Shown here piece by piece: positions 32,377 to 44,108 of a stretch of DNA of 64,000 nucleotides. Position numbers and translations under genes: made by a program. This stretch comes from Guadua angustifolia (lineage: Eukaryota; Streptophyta; Magnoliopsida; Poales; Poaceae). Numbering within the stretch: the first letter of the stretch is position 1; every line of letters starts with the position of its first letter. Where the stretch lies: NCBI GenBank assembly GCA_036346375.1, contig CM070517.1, positions 7,605,161 through 7,669,160 of the forward strand, read 5' to 3'. The notes below the pieces were generated by a model that did not search any database, was not told where the DNA came from, and saw nothing but the letters and a program-made list of their open reading frames with translations.

Positions 32377-33006
32377 TCACCCTTTTAGAAAGCGGGACTG
32401 TCTGGCCTTGTCTGTAGCCACATAGCGTGCCAACTGAGTAAACCTATTTAGGTACTCAGCCACTGACTGGCCTCCTTGCTTCAAAGCCCTAAACTCTTCC
32501 TTCTTAAGATCCATCATTCCTTCTGGCACATGATATCTAAAAGCAGTTGAAAATTCCTCCCATGTGATTTCCTGCGGGGCTTCATGCGCTGCGCAGTAGT
32601 TCTCCCACCATTCTGCAGCGGTTCCTTCCAACTGGTGCGAAGCATACAACACCCTCTCATTGCCCTCACATTGTGTGATGTGCAGCTTCTTCTTCATGGT
32701 TCTCAACCAATCATCGGCCTCCAATGGATTGACATTGCCTGAGAATATCGGAGGGCGAGTTCTCATGAAATCAGCCAACTTGGAGTGGTTACGTGGCCCA
32801 TTGTTGCTGGTCGCGTTCTTGGCGGCTTGGCTCGCCATGTTTTGCATTTGCTGCATCATTGTTTGCATAAGCTGGGTCTGTGCTGCCAAAAAAGCTCCCA
32901 AGTTCTGCATATCCACTGGCGGTGCTGGCTGTGGTGGTGTTCCATCATGGTCATTCCGGCGGAGACCACTTCCTGACGCTCCATTGTTGCCGCGAGTATT
33001 CACCAT
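32377..33006 (-). pseudogene. Gag of element B, 5' part
   Basis: 209 residues from MVNTRGNNGASGSG. It holds the same domains as A: MQNLGAFLAAQTQLMQTMM helix, RPPIFSGNVNPLEADDWL, VLYASHQLEGTAAEWW, EITWEEFSTAF, and EFRALKQGGQSVAEYLNRF to the ARQSRFLKG block. The frame is lost at about 32377 and the rest of gag (ELVNKALILEDK-like) is read in another frame at 32230-32376. Confidence 0.87.
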
Positions 33007-33289
33007 CTGTTTAGGTTAGGAGGGGGGTAGAAGTAGCATAGATGAGATATAAGAATCTCTAAAGCGGTGGAAACAGGTTTAACCCAACTTTATCATTTTA
33101 TTGAAATACTTGGTATGGTTGCTTACATAAGCCTAAAAGCTTTGCAACGCATACTGCACACTCAGCAAACAATAAAATCCAGACTAAACACTCAACCTTA
33201 ACATCTATTACAATTGGTAATGCTATCTTATGGACGTGACTCAACATTCGAGTCTCAACTTAAGATCCCCACTCCTCGGTCCATCCTTC

Positions 33290-33900
33290 ACGGAAACTCT
33301 CCGGTGGGTATGCTGGTGGGTGGGTTGGAGCTAATGTGAACCGGTTCTGGTGTCTTGCCGCTAGATGTACCTCCTATTCCTGCAGTGCCTCCTCAAGCTC
33401 CATAATCCTTGCGGTAGAAGCAACTTGGGTATCGTGCAATTCCTTCTCGGTGACTCGGAGAGCTTCATATACCGACTTGAGTTCTTCAGCTGTATCCTTG
33501 GCGTGGTCCTCCTGTGATGCGGCCAAATGTGCAAGATGCACTGTGGTAGCATCCTCCTCTCGAGAAACACGTCGGCGCCAGGTAGCTCGTTGTGTAGGGT
33601 GGAGTCGAAACACGGTGTTGTCCAACTCGTGGGTCAGTAGTCATGGCAGATCCTCCGTAAAGGCACGTCGTGGCTTCACGAATACCGATCTCAAACGTGT
33701 TCCTCCTCACGGTGATGTTGATAGGTTGGCTTGCTTTTTCATTGTCCCTGGCGTAGATTAGAAGTGTGCACACTACTCCTCTTGTGGCTTTGTTGACGAT
33801 CCAATTCCTGCCTCGATACATTGGCCTGGTGAAACCTCCCAATACTTGGAGCACTCTCCATTGCTCCGCGGCATAACCACCCTCACGCTCTTCCGTATGT
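33290..33900 (-). pseudogene. Extra ORF upstream of gag in element B
   Basis: Two overlapping frames: 33486-33854 (VLQVLGGFTRPMY, TLLIYARDNEKASQP, NITVRRNTFEIGIRE) and 33374-33625 (VFRLHPTQ, ATTVHLAHLAASQED, then a Leu/Glu-rich helix ending ARIMELEEALQE). They match the pieces and order at 19380-20110 of element A. The helix has a heptad-like spacing. It lies between the PBS (34094) and gag (33006). No known function is recognised. One frameshift at about 33600 separates the halves. Confidence 0.65.
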
Positions 33901-34093
33901 CTGGCTTGTCCTCATCTATTCAAAAGAGAAATAGATAAGTCCACCACTCTCAAAACGGAAAATCGTAATTTCAGCAAAGGTAAGAAGTAGAGAATAGAAG
34001 AGTCAAGAGTGTTGTATTAATCCAATTTAGGTTTTTCTTTTAGAAAATAGCTTTGGACTCTCTACCAACTAGTGCCAAGACCTACAGTCAGTA

Positions 34094-34106
34094 TGCTCTG
34101 ATACCA
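34094..34106 (-). other. PBS of element B (initiator Met tRNA)
   Basis: Plus strand tgctctgatacca, minus strand TGGTATCAGAGCA, 4 bp from the LTR edge at 34111. One base differs from the A and F sites at its distal end. Confidence 0.9.
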
Positions 34107-34110
34107 CCTC

Positions 34111-36983
34111 TGTAGTGACCCGAATTCACCAATTCGGATCCACCGTGTATGCCGCACTATTCCCAAGATCAACGCTAGTGCACACGGCTTAACATTGGTA
34201 AGCATCACATCATACACAACGATAATAACAATAAGACTTTATTTATTTAATATAACTAGTGTATGATCTTATGATCACTTACATTTATTCGGCCTCATAG
34301 GGCAAGACTAAGATAAAGTAAGACAAATGCAATGAAAATCGTAGAAGACGTAGTGACTCATCAAGACACCACAAAGCGATCGACAAGGCTTGGCCTAGTG
34401 ACTCGCGTCCACCGAAAGTCCTCCTCAAGCACAAAGCGATGACTCCTCCATCGTTGTTGGTTTGTAAGCAAGGGTGAGTACACCAACACGTACTCAACAA
34501 GTTGTGCACAGAATGCAATTCTATCATAGCTATATGCAGGCTTATTCCAAAGGAATGGTTAAGTGGCTCATAAGCAGTAAAGCAGCATTGTCAAACATAA
34601 ACAATATATAGATTGAAAAGACAGTAAAACAAATAATAACAAGTAAGTAGATTCAGTGATTCTCAAATAAAACCCAAGTTCTCCATCCTAAGTCAAGTTC
34701 CATTAATCACATGGCATCCTACCATCCCATCCAGTTGACAAGTTTTAATTAACTACCCCTTGACTGTAATCCGCGAGCTTTGCTCAATACCGTGAGCACG
34801 GCTATCCGAATAGATTGTACACTCTGCAGAGGTTATGCACTTTACCCACACGATATAACCATGCACCACACAAAGTGACGATTATAACAAAGCCTTTACA
34901 ATGCATCCTCTTAACCCAGTGCTACCCGCAAAGGTTTCAACACTGAAGGGCTATGCACGCCACAACAGGCCCCCTCTTGCGCCATGTGAGTTTCCCGTGC
35001 ACGGACTCACACCACCAAGATAGCACTTAAGTTAAGCATTTGCAAATTAGTCACTAGGTCGCCCCATAACAGACGTATGTGGTCGCAAGTTTGACTCGGT
35101 CAAAGGCTCGCAAGGTTAAGTCCTTAGGATTGATTAAATCAAGGCATACACATACCCTCAGCTCCATTGAGCCCACCCTGGCACACCTGCCCCTTCCACT
35201 TGCTTCAATCTAAAATGATTACCCTCCCGGTTGGTTACCAAGCACCACGTGCTTTTCACAAATCAACATCGTTATGACTCGCCGTCACAACAACTCAATC
35301 TCTTTGTGCGACCACACATGGCCCACAAGTTATCATCATTGTTCCATATTCCATTAGTCAAGATTATTAGGCAATATTTCACGAGCATGTGATGACGTGG
35401 CATGGCTAAGCAATTCTATTCCGTTCTAACCATCCATGTTGATTTTCTATTAACCAACTATAATTAACCAACCTAGGGTGACAAGTGGATCATGGCATAC
35501 AATTTAACAAGGTAGGGTGTAATCCAAAAGGGTATAATATCTAAATCCCAATCTAGGTCAAAATCATTTGTACACATAAAATAACATGTGATAAGGTAAA
35601 CCAGAATAGCATGCAAACTAATTTATGGGTGCAACATGATCAAAGCACAACTTGCCTTCGTTAAGCTCCTGCTCCCGGTCGGAAATAATTCTCGAGCTGA
35701 GAAATCCTTCCAAGCCTCACACAATTCAATGTCTACGAATCGAGAGAGAAAAGCAAATAAAAACCAAAACCAAAGAGCAAACAAATTCAAAAATTCAAAT
35801 AAAAGCCATCATTAGAAAGATCTCATTTTTACAAATTTTTAGGAATTTGAATTACCTCAAACGGAGTTCGTATGCAAAAGTTATAAGGTTTTGAAATTTG
35901 AAAAATCCTGAAAATGAACCCTAATTCATAAATCTCGAATTTGTTGAATTATTCTTATATAGAAAAATCCGAATTTCCCCGGTCAAATGTACGGACGCTT
36001 ACGTGGCTGAATATGGATCGTTGATCTTGTAATCGACGGCTAATGCAACCAAGTCTACTTCCTACTCATTTAAATGACGTGGCGACATCGGAACCCTACG
36101 ATCTAGAGCTAACGATGGAAATCTTACCGAGCGGTTACCTGTTCACCCGTGTGGCGTGGCGCAATCGTGTTCGTCTGTGGATGATCCGGCGACTAGTAAA
36201 TTCCCGAGCGGCGAAGGAAAAACGCGGCTGAACTTCGACGAGTTTTTCTTCGGGAATTCCGGCAACGGCGCGTGGACTCCTTGAGGCTTTTCGCGACAAA
36301 TAATCGGCGCGACAACTTCGACTGGGACGAAGTCTTCGGCGATGACGGTAAGAACGCTTCTTCGATCGTCACACGCCGCGATTTTTTCTTCGCTTCGATT
36401 CTGGCGACGCTATGGTTTGACGAGGACGACTTCGACCGATGGGCGCTTCGATGCAGAGCATGATTCTGGACGGCTTTATAGCCTCTACAGCACGCAGGAC
36501 GAAACAAGCGGTCCGTGGCGGGAGCGGCTTCAAGAAGCGATCCGAAACCCAATCGCAAGACAAGATGGGCGAGACCGATCGATCAACAACGAAGCGGCTT
36601 GGTTGGATTCGAATCGATAGCTCCAATCCGCCCTTTCCAAAACCAAGGAACACGATCTAGTCTTTCCCAAGAATAATTTGACAGGGGCTTGACGGCTACA
36701 CAGCGCAGGCCATACACTTCCAAGGTTTTCTCAATTTAATTAATTCGAGAAAATAAATTGATTTATTTAAAATAGTAAAAATATTTGTTCTAAACTTACA
36801 TAGATTATTTCTGACAAAACTTTGTTTTAACTTTACATACTTATAGTTAATCTTGACAAAAATACTATTCTTTAATAATTCCAATAACTTCGGAAAATCC
36901 GAATAAACAAAATTTCACAACAGCTTATAAAATGCAATAAAATAATATTAATTAATTAAAATGCTAAAAATTGGGATGTTACA
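34111..36983 (-). mobile_element. 5' LTR of element B
   Basis: 2873 bp, TGTAGTGACC to GGGATGTTACA. On the minus strand it has a TATA-like box GGCTATAAAGCCG at about 36472-36484. It also holds a GC-rich block (36060-36650) with small incidental ORFs, and AT-rich flanks. The outer side joins the gag of element D at 36984. The outer ~1060 bp are shared with 23673-24745. Confidence 0.92.
36470..36486 (-). promoter_or_regulatory. TATA box candidate in the LTR of element B
   Basis: The minus strand reads GGCTATAAAGCC. The same place in the 3' LTR copy (about 24214-24228) reads GGCTATAAAAGCC, so the box is kept in both copies. The position in a GC-rich context toward the LTR 5' end fits a U3 promoter. 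Transcription start is not determined. Confidence 0.5.
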
Positions 36984-37367
36984 TCGACTTCGCTATGATG
37001 ACCGCCTCGAGATGTCCCGAACAGTATTCTTCTTCTGCATGAAACGTCGGATGAACTCTTGCAGGGACTCGTTCTTTTTTTGATGGAGCTGGTATAGGTC
37101 CCATGCGGTCCCAGGCCTCTCGAAGGTGCCCTGGAAGTTTGAGATAAATTGCTCACAGAGATCGCCCCAGGAATCTATAGAACCCGCTGGGAGTCCCGTG
37201 AGCCAAGCTTGGGCTGAGGGGGCGAGCGTGACCGGCAGGTAGTTTGCCATCACATTCAGTCGCCTCGCCTTAACTGCGAGGGCGTACACTTGTAGCCATG
37301 CCTCCGGATCTCTTTCGCCATCAAACTTAACGATGCCCCTAGGGTTGAAACCATCGGGCCATACCAC
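36984..37367 (-). pseudogene. Gag fragment of element D (Tat lineage)
   Basis: The frame 36993-37367 shows the Tat-type gag core: GIVKFDGERDPEAWLQVYALAV, ANYLPVTLAPSAQAWLTGLP, SWGDLCEQFISNFQGTFERPG, ESLQEFIRRFMQKKNTVRD. It is cut at 36983 by the LTR of element B. The N-terminal part of Gag continues in broken frames at 37368-37600. Confidence 0.85.
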
Positions 37368-38337
37368 TCGGCGAAGTCGAGGCGTGAAGGCGCGGACCCC
37401 ATCAATAGGCCCACAGCTGCGTCGTCGAGGCGATCAACGCAGGGGGGGTCCCAGCCCGGTGGTCTTCACCGTCACTCTCGACCAGGCGGCCATGGCCTCC
37501 GTGGTCAGCGCGATCGACACGCCGGCCATCGCGATCGATCCGGTCATCGTAGCCCATCCGAAGCGCTAGTACTCGTCCTCACGTCGGCACCTCTCCCCTT
37601 CTTCCCGATCACGGCGCCTAACGTTGAGATCCACACGGAGATCTCAGTTGAGGCTCCGGCGGGCGTCTTCGCCCCGACGGAGCTCCACCGACCGCCTTGG
37701 GCGGCTCATGTAGTCCGACCGCTACGATGCAGGGTGGACCGCGCGACGCGGAGTATGTCTTCTCTGCGGGTGCTTCTTGGTTTTGCTGGACCGCTGCCGC
37801 CGTCACCATGGCTTTAACCTCAGCCACGATCAGGGCTGCGGGGCTGTCAGGGCCGAGGATCGGCCCCAGGGTGTCGAGCAGCGTCTTGGAGGCGACAATA
37901 TTCTGTTGCGGCGTGTGGAAGATCAGTTCGTCCCCTTTCTTCGCCTACAGAAACTCCTCGTTGACGTTGCGCCCCCGGTTCTGAAGGGACTTGGCGTGCT
38001 CTTCGCGTGCCGCACGACGTTGACGGTCCGCCTCCACCGTGTCCGCCGCTTCTTGCTGGTGTAGAGTGTCGGTTCGATCGTCCTCGATCGTGAAGACGCC
38101 GTGGAAGGCCCCTTGGGAGCGGGCATTGCAATGCTCTCGATCCGCGCGAGCTCGGTGAGGAGCGATGAGATCCCTCGAGGAGGGCCAAGCCCTGCCCTGA
38201 GAGAACAAGCTTACCGAAGTTGTCGGCGACGAAGTCCAGGCTTCCAAAACGGAAGACCTGGCTGGGAGCGAAGGAAGCGGTGATCCCGCTAGGTGGCGCC
38301 ATCAGACTCAAGGAGGATGATCTTCGCGCTGCCCCTA
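37368..38337 (-). other. Gag N-terminus remnants and leader of element D
   Basis: GC-rich DNA between gag core and PBS. The minus strand shows scattered Glu/Arg/Ala-rich helical segments (for example RADREHCNARSQGAF, ADTVEADRQRRAAREEHAKSL) in changing frames, as in degraded Tat Gag N-termini. No intact frame is seen. Confidence 0.5.
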
Positions 38338-38350
38338 CCTGGCGCGCCAA
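38334..38350 (-). other. PBS of element D (not initiator Met)
   Basis: The minus strand next to the LTR reads TTGGCGCGCCAGGTAGG, a type of PBS common in grass Tat-like elements and clearly different from TGGTATCAGAGC. I cannot assign the tRNA with certainty. Confidence 0.7.
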
Positions 38351-38351
38351 C

Positions 38352-38903
38352 TGTCGATGGTTGTGACCGACAATGAAGAAGAGAGAATGGGGCAAGGCGG
38401 AAGATCTAGGTCTGATGGTAATGCAAGACACAGAGCAATTTTTACCCAGGTTCGCGCTCTCCAATGGAGATAACACCCTAGTCCTGCATTCGTTGTTTCT
38501 AGTGTAAGTATGAGTGTTCTTGTTTTACAAGCTCTCTAGTACAGATGATCTTCCCTTTTGTCTAGGGTTCCTTCTCTCTATATACACCGCCGTGGTGTCG
38601 CGCTGAGCATGGTCTTTGCTGGGTTGTTGGGGCGCAGCAGAGTAGCAGAGGCGATTGGGGCAGCAGGAAGACCATCTCAGTAGCCTCAACCAGCACAAGA
38701 AGGCAGGTGAGCAGCGCCGCCCATTCTTGAGGTAATCTTGGCGCTGTCTACCTACCTTGTCGCTTGCACCTCCCGATCTTCTTTAAATGCAGTGCGATTG
38801 AGACCTTCCTAAGCTCCTCCTTTTGACATGGTTGGCCCGGCCCACCCCCATGGGCTAATCCGGTCGGCCCGTTAACTAGATACCCGGTCTCATAGCTTCC
38901 ACA
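38352..38903 (-). mobile_element. 5' LTR of element D
   Basis: 552 bp, TGTCGATGG to CTTCCACA, the partner of 9790-10328. The outer flank is GTGTT (38904-38908) in element E. Confidence 0.9.
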
Positions 38904-38908
38904 GTGTT

Positions 38909-39280
38909 GTCTCATGTTCAATTCTTTTTGAGTGAAGATGTACTTGAGGCTTTTATGATCACTGTATAGGATGCACTTGGCTCCATACAGGTAATGCCTC
39001 CATATCTTTAATGCAAACACCACGACTCCTAATTCTAAATTATGAGTTGGATAATTAACTTCACGGGGGGCGTAATTGCCTGGAAGCATAGGCAATTACC
39101 TTCTCATTTTGCATTAGGACACATCCTAGACCTAATTTAGATGCATCACAATAGATCACCTTCTTCTGCTAGGGCTAAGATAGGAGTGGAGGTTAAGGAT
39201 TGCTCGAGCTTTTGAAAACTCTCCTCACACTTATCTGTCCATTCATACTTATAGTCTTTCTGCAGGAGTTTAGTGAGAGT
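38909..39280 (-). pseudogene. RNase H start of element E, right of element D
   Basis: The frame 38909-39095 reads NYPTHNLELGVVVFALKIWRHYL, SDHKSLKYIFTQKELNMRQ, the gypsy RNase H middle, broken off at the D insertion; the next residues are at 9789. Upstream (39100-39280) are frame-shifted pieces of the RT connection (EWTDKCEESFQKLEQSLT). Confidence 0.87.
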
Positions 39281-39289
39281 AGCAAATAG

Positions 39290-39802
39290 CTAGGAGAAAC
39301 CTTTTATAAACTTGCGGTAGTATCCAACTAATCCATGTAAACTTCTGATCTCAGTTTGAGAGGTAGGTCTTTTCCATGTCTTTATGGTTTCAATATTGCT
39401 TGGGTCTACCTCTATTCCTTTCTCAGATATGACATGCCTAAGAAAAGATACTTGACTCGGCCAAAATTGACATTTATTGAATTTGGAATACAACTGATGT
39501 TCTCTCTGGATTTGAACGGTGGTTCTCAGATGTTCTTTGCATTCTTGTTCACTTCTAGAATAAATCAGAATGTCATCTATGAATACCATGATGAATTGGT
39601 CCAAATATTTTATAAATGCCTTGTTCATCAGATTCATGAACATGATTGGGGCATTAGTTAGTCCAAATGGAACCACAGTATACTCATAATGCCCATATCT
39701 AGATACAAAGGCAGTCTTCTCTATATCTTCTGCCCTCACTTTAATTTGGTGGTATCCTGGAATGAGATCTATAGAGAACTCTAACTCCCTGTTAGGTGGC
39801 AT
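39290..39802 (-). pseudogene. Reverse transcriptase of element E with internal deletion
   Basis: The frame goes from the protease-RT linker (MPPNRELEFSIDLIPG) straight to YHQIKVRAEDIEKTAF. About 100 residues of RT fingers and palm that lie between these blocks in elements A and B are missing, without loss of frame. The rest is readable: RYGHYEYTVVPFGLTNAP, the catalytic box VFIDDILIYS, YSKFNKCQFWPSQVSFL and the thumb. Confidence 0.88.
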
Positions 39803-39865
39803 GCCTGGCAGTTATTTAGGGAAGACATCGAGAAATTATTGAACTACAGGGATGAGGGATAGTCC

Positions 39866-40260
39866 CTAAGATGACATTTGGTGGAGTTTGGAGTCTGATG
39901 AGGGTTGCTTAGCTCTATGTCCCTGATTGAGAATGTGGTTCCCTAATGATGTCCTTATGGATGCAGTCTTACACTCACAGTCTATGTTGACTCCATGAGT
40001 GGCTAGCCAATCCATACCCAATATGACATCTAACTCTGATGGCCTAATGACATGCAGATTTGCAAGAAATGAGGTGCCTTGAATGTCTATTAATTGGTTC
40101 TTTTGAATGTATGTGACTGTTATTAATCCAGCAGGTGTATTGACCCCTAAAGGTATTTCCAGCACTCATTCCAGTTTATTTCTATCAATAAGACCTTTAG
40201 AATAAATGAATGTGTTGCACCAAGGTCAAGTAAAATAACACCAACAGATGGGGGAATGGG
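39866..40260 (-). pseudogene. Aspartic protease of element E
   Basis: The active site at about 40205-40235 reads LLDLGATHSFI: the Ser of D-S-G is Leu. After a frame change comes LEIPLGVNTPAG, then ELDVILGMDWLATHGVNIDC (39866-40165), the usual protease end. A second stop lies in the linker to RT at about 39815. Confidence 0.8.
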
Positions 40261-40299
40261 AAGCATACCCGTAACTGTTTTGGTGGCTCCTTCATTTGT

Positions 40300-41308
40300 T
40301 CTGCTGAGATATCATTTAAGCAGGTGGCCTTTGAGGACGTTGCTTCCCTAGTAGACCCTTTAGGAAACATAGCACTAGAATTTCCTTGACTGTGCTCTGC
40401 GGCTGGTATATGATGCGATGATCTCCCTGAAGCTTCCTATCATGGCTGACCTATTAGGAGTGGGCAGCTGCTTCTCTTGTGTCCCTCTTGGTTACAAAGA
40501 TAACACTTAATAGGTAACTATGGACACTTCCTAATATAGTTAGGGCCTCCACATTTATAACATTTAAGTGAAGGCTTTGGCAGAGCATTCTGTCCCACTA
40601 GTGTAGCTGAGTCGAGACAATTTTTCTGATGATGCCCTTCCTGGCCACATTTGTAGCAACCACGGAATTTCTTTGGACACTTGTTGATATAGTGTGGCCC
40701 TCCGCATTGGAAGCACTTAATGAATGGATTTAGTGGATTGGGAATGGGATGCTAAGGTGGTGCAACAATCCCTGGTTGAAGTGGACTATTTCTATGTGGC
40801 ATGAAAGATATTGGCTAGAAGGGAGATGATTGCACAACAACTTTGGCCTTCTTTCTAGTTACTTCTAATACTTCAAAACTCCCTCTAGCTCACCTGAGTT
40901 TTCAAGGGTTATAGTGAGGCGAGGGTTACTTCCCTAAGTTGGATCCTAGACTTTCTTCCTCTTGATGCCCATCTCACCTTAAGGTACATAGGTGTTACAA
41001 AACTAGGAGGTGAACACGGTCCAAGAGATAGGTTACTCTCCTACACACATACTGCAGTAGTTGGTCGATCAATTTGCAACAGGGTCTGTCAATTAATATG
41101 TGGTATACTACACTTTTTCTCCCTCAAAGCAACCTACAGCGTGCAACTTCTTCTCTATTTCTTGGAGCCAATTGTTAGCTGCAAGTGGCTCTGTGGCTTT
41201 GGCAAAGGTAGGTAAATGAGTCTATAGGAACTCTCCCAAAGTGACTTTGGTTCTGGTTTGTGGTGAAGATCCTGGAACCAATTTGACAAGTAAGGCTTCC
41301 ATAAACTA
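40300..41308 (-). pseudogene. Gag of element E, 3' part with several zinc knuckles
   Basis: At 41100-41308 the gag core reads FMEALLVKLV, TKVTLGEFL, LPTFAKATEPLAANNWLQEIEKKL. At 40450-40730 at least three CCHC-type knuckles are visible in broken frames: CFQCGGPHYINKC, CYKCGQEGHHQKNC, CYKCGGPNYIRKC, then CYLCNQEGHKRSSC. Repeated knuckles are seen in some chromovirus Gags. The region between (40760-41100) is degraded. Confidence 0.78.
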
Positions 41309-41316
41309 GTTCTGAC
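41309..41316. other. 8-bp target duplication of the hAT element, left copy
   Basis: GTTCTGAC, repeated exactly at 46567-46574. An 8-bp duplication is the hallmark of hAT insertion. It lies in the gag of element E. Confidence 0.93.
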
Positions 41317-41831
41317 CTATGAAGCCAAGTTCCCGGGTCGAGGGGGTCGAGGAACGGGAACGCGGGACGAGGGATGCCATTTTGAAAATTATGGTACGAA
41401 GGGGGGTATACCTCTTCGGAGTGTTCGTTCGAGAGTTGGAACGTGTTCCCAATTGGTTGGGAACAATGTTCCTGGAACGATCCCTCGGAACGAGGAACGC
41501 GTTCCAATGTAATAGGAACGATGACGTAGGAACAGAATTAAATATAATAGTAATATCATATTTCATAGCCAAGTTTAACCGATACAAGTTCTTATTTTTA
41601 ATAAGATCATAGATATTGATGATAAATACTAAAAGCTGCAACTATAATCATATAATGGATAGATGGAAATCTGGAATCTGTAATATTGCTTGAAGCCGTG
41701 AGGTCTTGGTGTCTTGCTTCTTTTGTCATCGTGATCCTGAATCCTGATTAACATTAATATGAAAAGCAAGATTAACATCTATGTAAATATAAAGAAAATG
41801 AAGAATGTACTCTTGTCTAATGAATTACCTC

Positions 41832-44108
41832 TTAGATAATAGGATCTTCCGGGTCTATGTCCCACTTGGTATCTTTGTAGCTCTCGGTGGACCTTGACAT
41901 AAGGCGAATATTAGAGTGGATGAAGACAAGCTTATCTGTAGTGCTACTATTCAGCTTGTTCCTCTTTGCACTGCAGATGTATTGATAAGTACTCCAAATC
42001 CTCTTAGCCGACGAACTACTAATTGGTTGAGATAGAACCCTCTTAGCCACGTCAGCTAACTCTAGTGTCTCTGAGCCATAGATAGTCCACCAATCTATGG
42101 CATCCATGGTGTATGCATCAAGCTGTACTGTTGGCAAAGCATACATTCCCTTCTTCATGATGAAAGCATTAAGCTGTTCACGAAATACCTGCTGCTCCCT
42201 TGGAGTATGTGCAATCTTTTCAAAAGATTTTAGCACATTTATCATGACCTCCACATCTTTATTTGGTGCTTGCCTTACAGTGCCTCTAGGAGCTGGTATT
42301 TCAAGATATTTTTGATGATAAAACCTTGGACAGAGAGCATAAGCTAGGCAATGAAGCGGGATATTCATCTTTTCCTAGCGTTCAAAAATTATATTCTCTA
42401 CTTCTGGAAAGTCATGTTTGTGTGGGTTGTCATCTTTGGTCATAATGTCTTTAATTTCTCCAACCATGCAGTCCATCCTCTCATATATTTCTCCCATTTT
42501 AGGGCCTTCTCCATCATTGAATTTCAGTACTGAGTATACTGGTCCTGTGATGGCAATGATGTTTTCAGCCTCATTCCAGAAGCTGTCATCGTTGATTACT
42601 TGAGCAATGGCCCTTGCTTGATGCTTTAGATCATTGTTGGCGCTGTTCACCCATTCTTTCCATTGCCTAGTGACCACGGTGCTAGCAAGTGCTTCTCGAC
42701 ATGTTATAAGCCTCTCAAGCAAAATGTAATGCGAAGCAAATCGAGTTTTCTTCACCTTCAGTAGGTCAAAACAAGAGCTAGTTCTGAACATTGCTAGACA
42801 ATGTTGATGGTTCTGAAAAAACTTCACATTCCCTGTCTTGTATGTATCGAGCATCCATGAAAATTTGCTAGCAAAATCCTTAAATACTAGATTCAAGGTG
42901 TGAACAACACAAGGGGCCCAAATAATGTGCTTATGCACCTGTACAAGCCACGATGCAATGAACTATTACAATGTGTTCATAAAAGTTTGAATTAAATTTT
43001 AAAACAGTAAAAGTAACCATACTACTTACTCTCAATTTCTTTTCCTACTGCTTTGCAATTAGATGCATTATCTGTCACCACTTGAAGGATATTTCCTGGT
43101 TCAATTTCATCTATGGCCTTTAGTAAAAACTCAGCCATTGCTTCGCCAGTTTTTTCAATTCCAGAGAAATCTTCTGCATATAGGAAGCATGAACCTCGAC
43201 TGTTTGAGGCAATCACGTTGATCAGTGGCTTGTTTTTCGGATCAGTCCATCCATCGGAAACAACAGAAACACCTTGTGTCAACATATTTGAAAGGGGAAA
43301 AAATATAAGTGATGGTTGATATGTAGTAAGTTTAGCCGTTAGCATGTTTAACAACTGAAACTTACCATGTACTTTTGACTGGTGCTAAGTCATTCTCCAT
43401 GCTTCTCTTGCAAGCATCTAGAAGAGTTGTTCTTGCCTTCTCATATGACGGACCTTTATAATCCTTGGGAGCACTTTTAATGGCTCTGACCATTTCTGAA
43501 AATTGAGGGCTCCGTAATGAATGAAACGGAATGCCATTAGCACACCAAAATTTGATTATTGCCATATCTACTAAACCCCTTTCTGCCACTCCAAATGCTT
43601 TCACCAAATGACTAGAGTCACTGGACAGCCCAGTAGTTGCTGATCTAACATATTCTCCTTTTTTGTCGGCCTCTTTAACCTTGTCTAGCAATGCTCTGTA
43701 CTTGGTGGAATCACTTTGTACTGAAGTACAACGCCCAATTTGTGGCTTCTTACCAGGTAGCGGACCAAGCAAATGAACTCGAACTCTAGTTAAGCTACTT
43801 TTGAATGTTTTCTTACAATGATTGCACTGCCACTGCTTTGTTCCACCATTGTTCTTTCCTTTTGGTGTGCCAAGAATAGTAATTTCAGAGAAAAGAGGAT
43901 GCCTCATACCAGGGTTAGATGAGTCTGCTTCTGCACCTTCATCGTCACAGCTCTCAGTTCGGTCACCTCTGTCTTCATCACCGGCGCCTGTGCGATCATC
44001 ATCACCATTTGATCCATCCTCTTCTTCCTCTGAACGCCTACGCTTCCTAGATCCAAAGGCCATTGCTGAGTTGTGGCTAGCGACCGGCGAGTTGTGACTG
44101 TTCTGCAC
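41832..44108 (-). pseudogene. hAT transposase with introns and a nonsense codon
   Basis: Exon 1 (about 43367-44108) encodes an acidic N-terminus, a BED-type zinc finger (WQCNHCKKTFKSS...H), and the HSLRSPQFSEMV segment. Intron 1 (about 43273-43366, GTAAGT...ACAAG) leads to the DUF659 exon (SVVSDGWTDPKNKPLIN, VTDNASNCKA). Intron 2 (about 42940-43030, GTAAGT...ACAG) leads to HKHIIWAPCVVHTLNLV and the rest. A TAG at 42375-42377 lies in frame where the family has Trp (before EKMNIPLHCLAYAL). The C-terminal dimerisation part (AKRIWSTYQYICSAKRNKL) follows. Inactive unless the stop is bypassed. Confidence 0.88.

Larger units (their letters stand above)
23673..36983 (-). mobile_element. Element B: Tekay/Del-type chromovirus, hosting element C
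   Basis: Minus strand. The 5' LTR is 34111-36983, the PBS 34094-34106, an extra ORF about 33290-33900, gag 32377-33006, zinc knuckle and protease 31500-32302, RT 30687-31470 continuing at 26793-26924, RNase H 26041-26793, integrase 24788-26095, polypurine tract 24746-24757, and a 3' LTR fragment 23673-24745. It is a different family from A: LTR start TGTAGTGACC against TGTCGGGACC, with different LTR interiors. It is inserted in the gag of D at 36983/36984. Element C splits its RT. Confidence 0.9.
9790..38903 (-). mobile_element. Element D: Tat-lineage gypsy, carrying nested A, B and C
   Basis: Two LTRs in the same orientation (9790-10328 and 38352-38903) start TGTCGATGG and end CTTCCACA. The flanks are GCGTT (9785-9789) and GTGTT (38904-38908), a 5-bp duplication with one change, inside the RNase H of element E. 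D's own internal DNA is 10329-11155 (spacer and 135-bp tandem repeats) and 36984-38351 (gag fragment, leader, PBS). The Gag type (DPEAWLQVYALAVKA, SWGDLCEQFISNFQGT) points to the Tat lineage. No protease or pol of D remains; it was probably removed when A and B recombined. Confidence 0.85.
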
